Shown in pieces: positions 1 through 4,943 of a stretch of 6,361 nt of DNA. The notes under the pieces are model-generated. The model searched no databases. It was given only the letters and a program-made list of their open reading frames with translations, and was not told the origin of the DNA. The position numbers and the translations under genes are program-made. Position 1 is the first letter of the stretch, and each line of letters opens with the position of its first letter. The stretch spans positions 3,429 to 9,789 of the forward strand of contig PAIW01000142.1 of the NCBI GenBank assembly GCA_002710885.1, read 5' to 3'. The DNA is from Chloroflexota bacterium (lineage in GTDB: Bacteria; Chloroflexota; Dehalococcoidia; SAR202; UBA11138).

Positions 1-20
1 CAGAACCTGACAACCTCCGC

Positions 21-887
21 CTACACCTTCTGGAACTTGGTCACCCGCGCGCCGTTGCCAATCTCTGTAACGTAGATGTTGCCATCGAGATCAACGCAGA
101 TGCCGTGACCGCCGATGATGCTTCCTTCCTGAGGTTCGTTGCTGCGCCAGCTTGAGAGCAGGTTGTGGTCCAGGTCGAAAATACTGATCCCGCCCTGAGG
201 GCCAGACTCGATAACGTAAACGATGTCGTTCAGCATAACCATGCTGCCGGGCCGGACAACATCGCCCCATTGCTCTAGGAAATTGCCGTCGGCGTCGAAG
301 ATCTGAATCAGGTCGTTCTCGCGGTCGGCGATGAAAACCCGGCTCCTGCTGTCTACCCAGATGTTGTGCAGGAGCTTGAACGTCCCCTCTCCAGAGCCTT
401 CCATGCCCCAGGAATGCAAAAGCTCGCCGTCGGCGCTGAACTTGTGTACCCTGTGACCGCCGTAACCGTCGGAGGCGAACAGCTCACCGTTGGGGGCCAC
501 TGCGATCCCTGATGGCATGTTGAACGGCATGCCCTGAAAGGAAGGAGACGGGGCCAGCTTTTCGCCCAGCGTGCGTAATTCCTTGCCTGCAGGTGAGTAC
601 TCGGTGGCGATGTGGTAGTCTCGATCTACCAACCAAACGTTGTCATTAGGCGAGATGTAGATGCCGTGAGGGTTGGCCGAGAACGTTCCTTCGCCCCAAG
701 AGGAGATGAAGTTGCCATCGGTGTCCCATATTGTCACGGGGTGCAGTCCCCGGCTGAATATGTGAACCTCGTTCTTGGAGTTGACCGCGCCGTCGGAGGC
801 CAGCCCCATCTCCCAGTACTTGGGCATATTGGGCCACGACGGGACCCTCTCGAATTTGTAATCGCCTGATCCGACCTGTGCTGCCAT
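21..887 (-). CDS. NHL-repeat beta-propeller, peptidyl-alpha-hydroxyglycine alpha-amidating lyase-like
   Basis: This 288-residue protein is built of about six NHL/propeller blades, each ending in a motif such as DADGNFLEQWG or SADGELLHSWG. No signal peptide or membrane segment is visible, so it is probably cytoplasmic. Two blades closely resemble the lyase domain (PAL) of peptide-amidating enzymes: DGYGGHRVHKF (140-150) and IADREND (186-192). Against PAL as I remember it, the three zinc histidines correspond to His74 (PHGI), His174 (LHNI) and His261 (GHGI). The catalytic Arg, Tyr and Arg correspond to Arg46, Tyr142 and Arg189. The fold is clear. The substrate is not, since bacterial homologues are rarely characterised. 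ATG 887 is preceded by AGGAGGG eight bases upstream. I see no convincing promoter in 888-978. The gene ends in TAG, and a GGAGG beyond it (14-18) may serve a further gene outside the window. Confidence 0.85.
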   Translation of the reverse strand: MAAQVGSGDYKFERVPSWPNMPKYWEMGLASDGAVNSKNEVHIFSRGLHPVTIWDTDGNFISSWGEGTFSANPHGIYISPNDNVWLVDRDYHIATEYSPAGKELRTLGEKLAPSPSFQGMPFNMPSGIAVAPNGELFASDGYGGHRVHKFSADGELLHSWGMEGSGEGTFKLLHNIWVDSRSRVFIADRENDLIQIFDADGNFLEQWGDVVRPGSMVMLNDIVYVIESGPQGGISIFDLDHNLLSSWRSNEPQEGSIIGGHGICVDLDGNIYVTEIGNGARVTKFQKV

Positions 888-978
888 GCTTGATACCCTC
901 CTGTGATGTGGCCCCCGTTTTGCTGACCTTTGTGACTCGCAAATATGAATTCGACCTCATGATAATACAAAACCATAC

Positions 979-1018
979 AAAAAGCCCTGGATCGATATTC
1001 GACCCAGGGCTAATTTTT
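979..1018 (-). terminator. Factor-independent terminator after the SelW-like gene, bidirectional in form
   Basis: An eight-pair stem (983-990 with 1004-1011, AGCCCTGG/CCAGGGCT) continues after one mismatch into a four-pair TCGA/TCGA stem with a three-base loop. On the minus strand it is followed by TTTTT (983-979), and on the plus strand by TAATTTTT (1011-1018). It lies 29 bases past the SelW-like stop and about 100 bases before the propeller gene, so it should separate those two transcripts. Confidence 0.85.
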
Positions 1019-1039
1019 CAGACTGTGCTGAAGAGAAAC

Positions 1040-1324
1040 CTAGTCGTCGGCAGCTACCAACGCGCCGAGCCTATCTCGAATGATGGCTCGCATCTCTTTG
1101 ACACGAGGAAGGGTGGGCATCTGGCCGTCTTCTTCTTTCTTGTCAAAAATCTTGTCCCCGTCCACATAAACCTGCATAATGCCGGCTACGCCTGGGGTGA
1201 TTTTAATCGCGACATCCTTGCCGCCTTCAGCAAAAAACTCGGAGGCCATCCAGACCGCCGTACCGTGATACTGTCAAGGCACGCAGTAGATGATCTCGAT
1301 CTCAAACTTTCCTTCACCAGCCAT
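1040..1324 (-). CDS. SelW-like (Rdx/SelT-SelW-SelH family) selenoprotein with in-frame UGA
   Basis: The protein is 94 residues when TGA at 1276-1274 is read as selenocysteine. Upstream of the TGA the frame runs from ATG 1324 and encodes EIEIIYCVP. Downstream it stays open to TAG at 1040 with QYHGTAVWMASEFF and then VYVDGDKIFDKKEEDG. This is the thioredoxin-like Rdx layout: a beta strand, C14-V-P-U17, a helix containing WMASEFF, a PGVAGIMQVYVDG hairpin and a C-terminal helix ending IIRDRL. Sec17 takes the place of the second Cys of CxxC in non-selenium members. Length matches the family. ATG 1324 has a perfect AGGAGG five bases upstream, while the internal ATG 1249 would discard the redox motif. 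The gene has its own promoter and terminator. The role is inferred to be thiol/selenol redox chemistry in the cytoplasm, and the partner is unknown. Confidence 0.9.
1240..1260 (-). promoter_or_regulatory. Bacterial SECIS-like hairpin for Sec17 of the SelW-like gene
   Basis: Thirteen bases past the TGA the transcript reads CGGCGGUC, then UGGAU, then GGCCUCCG. It folds into seven pairs (one a G-U) with one C-U mismatch and a five-base loop. The loop starts 22 bases after the UGA and carries G at its second position. This fits the remembered bacterial SECIS rule of a small loop 16-37 bases downstream with G among its first two bases. The hairpin lies inside the coding region, as bacterial SECIS elements do. 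The folding was done by eye. Confidence 0.6.
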
Positions 1325-1329
1325 ATTTA

Positions 1330-1335
1330 CCTCCT
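1330..1335 (-). promoter_or_regulatory. Strong Shine-Dalgarno site AGGAGG that fixes the SelW-like start
   Basis: A perfect AGGAGG sits five bases before ATG 1324. It shows that translation starts upstream of the TGA codon, which rules out the short version beginning at 1249. Confidence 0.85.
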
Positions 1336-1407
1336 GGCGTTATTGGCGTCAGATTCGTCCGTGGCTCATTTACGCGGACATTCCGGCGCATCCTTTATGA
1401 CTAGACG

Positions 1408-1436
1408 AGTTTATAACGGGCAGTGTAGGGTGTCAA
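1408..1436 (-). promoter_or_regulatory. Sigma-70-type promoter for the SelW-like gene
   Basis: On the minus strand a consensus -35 TTGACA (1436-1431) is followed after 17 bases by TAAACT (1413-1408). TATAAA (1415-1410) is an alternative -10 at 15-base spacing. The predicted start near 1401 gives a leader of roughly 75 bases. The promoter lies between the RraA-like gene and the SelW-like gene, so the latter can be expressed independently. Confidence 0.6.
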
Positions 1437-1506
1437 TATCGTTGCGTGAACAACTTCTCGCTGGCCCACGTTTCAGCGCGGATGACTTAGATGGATTGGC
1501 AAAATC

Positions 1507-2181
1507 CTACCCTCTTTTGATCAATTCCTCCAGGCTAAATTCGTCACTCAACACCCAGTTGAATTGGGCAGCTTCTCTCTCAGTTACCTTTTGGGCCTCC
1601 GATATCACGTAGTCGGCAAGCTCAGGAGGGAAGACAACCACGCCGTTCTCGTCGGCATGAACCACGTCTCCCGGATTTACCAGCACGCCGCCAACTTCCA
1701 CAGGGACCTGAGTTTCGTCCAGCCCAAAGTTGCCGTGAGCAGGAACCGTGCCCACCGCGAACATCTGAAATCCCATTGCGTGGACGGTTTCGACGTCTCT
1801 GACTCCGCCATCAGTGACCAAACCAATGGAGCCGACTCTTTTCGCCACATTAGCCATTCCGTCACCGAAATGACAGCCGTGAAACGGTCGTGGCCCTATG
1901 TCCTTTGCGACGATGACGGCAGGCACAGGCATTTCATTTATGGCCTGCAAGCAGTCGTACCACACCGATCTGCTTTTCACCTTGCCGGTTGTTGTCGTGT
2001 TCAAGGTGGCTGTTACTGCTTGCCCGACCATGACTCCGAGATCAGGAAACTGGCAACTGATGTTCCAACCCATGAAACCTTCGGTGTTGAGACGGTTTTC
2101 ATGGGTTTCGACCGCATTCGCCACTGTGGGGGTGTCGATTTCTCTCAGAGAATCGAGCTGTTCTATTGTCAGATACTTCAT
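1507..2181 (-). CDS. RraA-like / HMG-CHA aldolase family protein
   Basis: Starting at ATG 2181 (MKYLTIEQL) the product is 224 residues, the usual size for this family. A GGAG (2194-2191) sits nine bases upstream. An ATG at 2214 in the same frame has no ribosome site. The diagnostic stretch is GSIGLVTDGGVRD (128-140 counting from ATG 2214). In the family its Arg-Asp pair binds the oxo-acid and, through water, a divalent metal. A later NPGDVVHADENGVVVFP segment is also typical. Family members include 4-hydroxy-4-methyl-2-oxoglutarate / 4-carboxy-4-hydroxy-2-oxoadipate aldolases and RraA, the RNase E inhibitor. An aldolase or decarboxylase acting on an oxo-acid is more likely here because it sits 39 bases behind an amidohydrolase in the same direction. 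The exact substrate cannot be read from sequence. Confidence 0.85.
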   Translation of the reverse strand: MKYLTIEQLDSLREIDTPTVANAVETHENRLNTEGFMGWNISCQFPDLGVMVGQAVTATLNTTTTGKVKSRSVWYDCLQAINEMPVPAVIVAKDIGPRPFHGCHFGDGMANVAKRVGSIGLVTDGGVRDVETVHAMGFQMFAVGTVPAHGNFGLDETQVPVEVGGVLVNPGDVVHADENGVVVFPPELADYVISEAQKVTEREAAQFNWVLSDEFSLEELIKRG

Positions 2182-2220
2182 GCTGGGTAACTCCATTGAA
2201 TTTAGCACTACCATTGTAAA

Positions 2221-3216
2221 TTATTGCAATCGAAAGATGCGGCGGGCGTTGCCAGATCTGATGAGTTCACGGTCCGACTCAGCGATGGACAGGCTATCCA
2301 CACGGTCAGCGCAGCCTTGCATGTCTCCGATGTTGTGGGGGTAGTCGGAGCCGTAAAGCACTCGCTCCGGGCCAGCCAGATTTATGGCTAGTTGAAGGGC
2401 CTGGTCGTCGTAGGTCACGGTGTCGTAGTAGAGATTTTTGAGGTACTCAGTTGGCGGCCTGTCGATGTGTTCACGGGCGTCGGGGATGTTGCGGTAACAT
2501 TGGTCCAGTCGGGCGGCGATGTAGGGTATGGTCGCTCCGGCGTGGGAGACGATCATGGGCCAGTCCGGGTATCGTTCGAACACACCGGCGAACACCATTC
2601 GGGACACCGCCAGCGTGGTGTCAATCATGAAACCTATCGAAGGGACCAGTCCATACTGATCCATGCCCATAGAATCGATTCCAGGAGGCACAGTCGGGTG
2701 GAGCAACACTGGCAGTTTGCGCTTATTCAGCGCCACCCAGAAAGGCTCGAACTCTGGCGAGTCCAGCGGCTTCTCGTTGACGTTGGCGAGGATTATCAAT
2801 CCGACCATTTCCAAATCGTCAACGGCGCGCTCCATCTCGCTGATGGCAAGCTCGACGTTCTGGAGCGGCACGCTGGCGAGGCCACGATACCTGTCGGGCC
2901 ACTGGTTGCAGACCGACGCTAGATGGTCGTTCATGGTGCGCGTCAGATGCTCCACGATGTCCGGTCCGGCCCAGTAGGCGTTTGGGCAGGTGTACGAAAG
3001 CAGTTGCATATCGACGCCCACTTCGTCCATCGGCGCGAACCTCATCTCCGGGTCGAACATCGGCTCGGTGAAGGTCATGAATCGAATGTTGCCGCGCATG
3101 ACGACGGTGCGACCTTCAGAGTCGGGACGAAGATTGTAGATGTGTGATCCGTGCTCGGTGAGGAGGGATGTGTAAGCTTCAGATGTGATGTGGGAGTGTA
3201 CGTCGATGAAACCCAA
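2221..3216 (-). CDS. ACMSD-like amidohydrolase (amidohydrolase_2 family)
   Basis: A metal-dependent TIM-barrel hydrolase or decarboxylase of 331 residues. Numbered from TTG 3216, the signatures are FIDVHSH with metal ligands His7 and His9, LLHPT with His173, SHAGATIP with His225, and LYGSDYPH with Asp291. That is the ligand set of the ACMSD / gamma-resorcylate decarboxylase group. No signal peptide is seen. I choose TTG 3216 because AGGAGG lies five bases upstream and the protein then begins right at the first beta strand. A TTG at 3261 would fall inside the predicted -10 box. The gene leads a likely operon with the RraA-like aldolase. Such a pair suggests ring-cleavage or oxo-acid catabolism, comparable to hydratase/decarboxylase plus aldolase steps in 4,5-cleavage pathways. 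The substrate remains open. Confidence 0.88.
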   Translation of the reverse strand: MGFIDVHSHITSEAYTSLLTEHGSHIYNLRPDSEGRTVVMRGNIRFMTFTEPMFDPEMRFAPMDEVGVDMQLLSYTCPNAYWAGPDIVEHLTRTMNDHLASVCNQWPDRYRGLASVPLQNVELAISEMERAVDDLEMVGLIILANVNEKPLDSPEFEPFWVALNKRKLPVLLHPTVPPGIDSMGMDQYGLVPSIGFMIDTTLAVSRMVFAGVFERYPDWPMIVSHAGATIPYIAARLDQCYRNIPDAREHIDRPPTEYLKNLYYDTVTYDDQALQLAINLAGPERVLYGSDYPHNIGDMQGCADRVDSLSIAESDRELIRSGNARRIFRLQ

Positions 3217-3221
3217 GGCGG

Positions 3222-3227
3222 CCTCCT
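3222..3227 (-). promoter_or_regulatory. Shine-Dalgarno AGGAGG that selects the TTG start at 3216
   Basis: On the minus strand AGGAGG is followed by CCGCC and then TTG. A perfect ribosome site at ideal spacing in front of a non-ATG codon, with no in-frame ATG nearby, is the main reason for calling the amidohydrolase start at 3216. Confidence 0.75.
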
Positions 3228-3260
3228 GACTATATTGTGTGCCGAATGATGATGCGGTCA

Positions 3261-3289
3261 ATTCTCGCGCCCGAATGTCCGGCTGTCAA
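3261..3289 (-). promoter_or_regulatory. Sigma-70-type promoter for the amidohydrolase-aldolase operon
   Basis: A perfect TTGACA (3289-3284) is followed after 17 bases by GAGAAT (3266-3261), which matches four of six -10 positions. The predicted transcript start near 3254 leaves a leader of about 38 bases before TTG 3216. The promoter lies antisense in the degenerate 5' part of the phosphoenolpyruvate synthase remnant. Confidence 0.5.
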
Positions 3290-3358
3290 TCAGACGTATG
3301 CCAATCTCTACTGGACATTGGCGCTCGAGGTTGTCGGAACGCTGGTAGCTGTGAACAA

Positions 3359-3757
3359 GGACTGGAGCGAGGCCCCGATTTCAAGCTGTGGATGATGGCT
3401 GAACCGCACACGAATTTCCTTTTATTGGACAGGTTCCTGGACACGGGCGTCGAGGGAGTGTCCATTGGGAGCAACGACCTGACGCAGTTGGTTCTGGGTG
3501 TGGACAGGGACAACGAACAGCTTGCCGCGATGTTCGACGAACGCGGACCCGCGGTGCTTCAGGCCATTGAGCAGGTAGTCAAAACCTGCGCCGCGAGAGG
3601 CGCCACCGTGTCCATCTGCGGACAGGGCCCTTCGGTGTACCTAGACCTTACACGAAAGCTCGTCGCGTGGGGCATCACGTCGGTCTCGGTAACACCGGAT
3701 ATGATTCAGCAGACCCGTCAAATTCTTCACAACGCCGAGATCGCTAATGTTGCTTAG
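3359..3757 (+). pseudogene. ppsA: Orphan C-terminal fragment of phosphoenolpyruvate synthase (PEP-utilising enzyme)
   Basis: Recognisable homology begins at GLERGPDFKLWMM and runs about 130 residues to TAG 3757. The intact enzyme is around 750-900 residues and converts pyruvate, ATP and water to PEP, AMP and phosphate. Retained landmarks are GVSIGSNDLTQLVLGVDRD of the PEP/pyruvate barrel, SICGQGPS with the catalytic Cys, and LVAWGITSVSVTPD at the end. The ATP-grasp and phosphohistidine domains are absent. The open frame does extend back to GTG 3239 but encodes nothing I recognise, and it overlaps the promoter of the divergent amidohydrolase. The usual EVPSN motif reads EPHTN, which suggests drift. 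I call it a truncated relic left by rearrangement. A separate functional small protein is less likely because there is no ribosome site. Confidence 0.8.
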
Positions 3758-3840
3758 CGTTCGATAGCTATATGGATTATGGCGCACGGACCAGCCTGCC
3801 GCATCCTCCTCGGGCTGTTCCTGACGCCGAGTCATCATGG

Positions 3841-3870
3841 GCCGACCTTCCCTTCCTAGGGTCGGCACTT
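3841..3870 (+). terminator. Factor-independent terminator after the ppsA remnant
   Basis: GCCGACC (3841-3847) pairs with GGTCGGC (3860-3866), with a possible extra G-T and T-A pair, an eight-base loop and a following ACTTTTG. The T tract is short, and it lies only on the plus-strand side. It probably is the original end of the phosphoenolpyruvate synthase transcript and insulates the downstream redox genes. The interval 3758-3840 holds nothing else I can support. Confidence 0.65.
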
Positions 3871-3924
3871 TTGTTATTCAACAACAATCGACATGATTTG
3901 TTTATTTGCTGACGCCACTGCCGG

Positions 3925-3953
3925 TTTTCACCACCGTTAGAACAATGTAAAAT
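3925..3953 (+). promoter_or_regulatory. Candidate promoter for the glutaredoxin-thioredoxin operon
   Basis: TTTTCA (3925-3930) and TAAAAT (3948-3953) are separated by 17 bases. They match four and five of six consensus positions. A start near 3960 gives a leader of about 20 bases before ATG 3981. It follows directly after a terminator, in an AT-rich intergenic stretch. Confidence 0.45.
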
Positions 3954-3980
3954 TACCCAATTCAAGGTAGGTAGGCGGTT

Positions 3981-4208
3981 ATGGCAGATGTGCCAATTGT
4001 ATATACGCTGACAGTGTGTCCTGCCTGCGACGCTCTGAGGTCAGAGTGGGGCAAGCTGGGCATCGAGTACGACGAACGTAGGGTGGACCAGAGCCAGGAC
4101 ACTCTGGAAGAGGCTCTCGATTTTGGCGAATCAGTCCCCATTATCGTTTATCCCGACGGACGGGTGGTGGAGGGTTTCGATGGCGAGATTGGTTGAACCA
4201 TCGGCTGA
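3981..4208 (+). CDS. Small glutaredoxin-like protein, probable C-terminal selenoprotein
   Basis: Up to TGA 4194-4196 this is a 71-residue glutaredoxin/thioredoxin-fold protein with an N-terminal strand (VPIVYTLTV), the redox motif C13-P-A-C16, and the cis-proline strand SVPIIVYPDG (51-60). It ends GFDGEIG. Reading that TGA as selenocysteine adds U-T-I-G and a second TGA at 4206-4208, giving 75 residues with Sec four codons from the end. A six-pair hairpin stands right after, at SECIS distance. From memory, RefSeq names a Uxx-star family of glutaredoxin-like (seleno)proteins with Sec just before the C terminus. This protein resembles that family, although it has three residues rather than two after Sec. 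The ribosome site is weak (AGGTAGG repeats). It is the first gene of a probable redox operon. If the TGA is a plain stop, the protein ends at 4196. Confidence 0.7.
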
Positions 4209-4225
4209 CGAGGCTGTACGCCTCG
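4209..4225 (+). promoter_or_regulatory. SECIS-like hairpin downstream of the glutaredoxin-like TGA
   Basis: CGAGGC (4209-4214) pairs perfectly with GCCTCG (4220-4225) around the loop TGTAC. The loop begins 19 bases after the TGA at 4194-4196, with G in its second position, which fits the remembered bacterial SECIS consensus. No T tract follows, so it is not a typical terminator. An alternative is an intercistronic processing or stability hairpin in front of the thioredoxin-like gene. Confidence 0.5.
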
Positions 4226-4265
4226 AAAATGATCCATCAATCAGATACTAAAGAGGACGCAAGAT

Positions 4266-4892
4266 ATGACACTCACCGAACAGAAATTCTCCGAAGGCAT
4301 GTCCACCTCCGAGTACATTGACCAGATCAAGATAAACAAACAGCCCTTCCGGGACATCTACGACAATGCTGAGATTCCAGCGCAAGTGCTGGCCTTCTTC
4401 TCCCACCTGCCGGAGCGTATGAACCTCGCGGTGTTCACCGCCGATTGGTGTGGCGATGCTATGAGCACCACGCCGTCAATCCTGAACCTGGCAGAGAAGT
4501 GCGGAAAATTCAACATCAAGATATTCAATCGAGACGACGAGCTAGAGCTTACCAACAGCTACTTGCCGGAGAACCGAGCAGGCACCGTTCCAGTGTTCGC
4601 AGTTTATGATTCCGAAATGAACGAGGTAGCCCGATTCATCGAGACGGCCAGTGCTCTGGTGCCTGACATCGACGCAATGGACGGCAACATCGACCAGGAA
4701 ATGGCCACTGAGAACGTCGAGAACCCGGACCGCGCCCGCCGAAGCCGTCGGACGCCTTACCGAGTCGCTCGCGCTGGAGAGTGGAGCAAGGTGATCGTCT
4801 CCGAGTTTCGTAGCGTTGTGGGCGACGGCGTGACACGAGATGCCGTCAACCGCCCGGCCATCGGCGGCACGAAGTGGCCGTCAGAAGGATGA
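4266..4892 (+). CDS. Thioredoxin-family protein with Cys-Gly-Asp-Ala active-site motif
   Basis: This 208-residue protein contains a thioredoxin fold of the bacterial Thioredoxin_9-like type. The strand LAVFTADWCGDAMSTTPSI (54-72) holds the redox site, IKIFNRDD follows, and AGTVPVFAVYD holds the cis-proline. Relatives commonly read WCGDC; here the second Cys is Ala65, leaving one nucleophilic Cys62. This suggests a monothiol or substrate-binding role, not a dithiol oxidoreductase. After the fold comes a charged linker (about 140-163) with an Arg-rich RARRSRRTPYRVA stretch and a C-terminal tail GGTKWPSEG. There is no signal peptide. ATG 4266 is preceded by AAGAGGA at eight bases. It follows the glutaredoxin-like gene by 57 bases in the same direction, so shared transcription and a shared redox function are likely. 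Confidence 0.8.
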   Translation: MTLTEQKFSEGMSTSEYIDQIKINKQPFRDIYDNAEIPAQVLAFFSHLPERMNLAVFTADWCGDAMSTTPSILNLAEKCGKFNIKIFNRDDELELTNSYLPENRAGTVPVFAVYDSEMNEVARFIETASALVPDIDAMDGNIDQEMATENVENPDRARRSRRTPYRVARAGEWSKVIVSEFRSVVGDGVTRDAVNRPAIGGTKWPSEG

Positions 4893-4893
4893 C

Positions 4894-4930
4894 CAGGTCC
4901 TCAGGCATCAGGTTTTCAGGCGGCAGGTAC
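4894..4930 (+). repeat. Short 15-bp tandem repeat of about 2.5 units between two genes
   Basis: CAGG occurs at 4894, 4902, 4909, 4917 and 4924, with spacings 8, 7, 8 and 7. The unit is CAGGTCCTCAGGCAT, then CAGGTTTTCAGGCGG, then CAGGTAC. The repeat fills the gap between the thioredoxin-like stop and the ribosome site of the methyltransferase relic. It is in frame with both and open, and would encode a pentapeptide pattern (PGPQA, SGFQA, AGT). No function is evident. Confidence 0.55.
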
Positions 4931-4943
4931 GAAGAGGAGCAGC

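Noticed and set aside
962..967. TATTAT on the minus strand as a -10 box for the propeller gene
   Set aside because: No -35 element at acceptable spacing; that position falls in the terminator stem.
1441..1454. GTTG/CAAC small inverted repeat after the RraA-like gene
   Set aside because: Four pairs without a T tract could occur by chance.
878..1612. Long plus-strand open frame (244 codons)
   Set aside because: It is antisense to the SelW-like gene, its promoter and the end of the RraA-like gene. It crosses the terminator hairpin and shows no recognisable domain.
1564..2190. Plus-strand open frame opposite the RraA-like gene
   Set aside because: The minus-strand frame has clear family motifs. 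The opposite frame is a shadow with no ribosome site.
2392..2922. Plus-strand open frame opposite the amidohydrolase
   Set aside because: It is a shadow of a gene with all expected metal ligands and has no homology I recognise.
4890..4892. TGA of the thioredoxin-like gene as a possible third selenocysteine
   Set aside because: No SECIS-like stem follows at a suitable distance, the protein already ends in a typical tail, and the following codons are a simple repeat.
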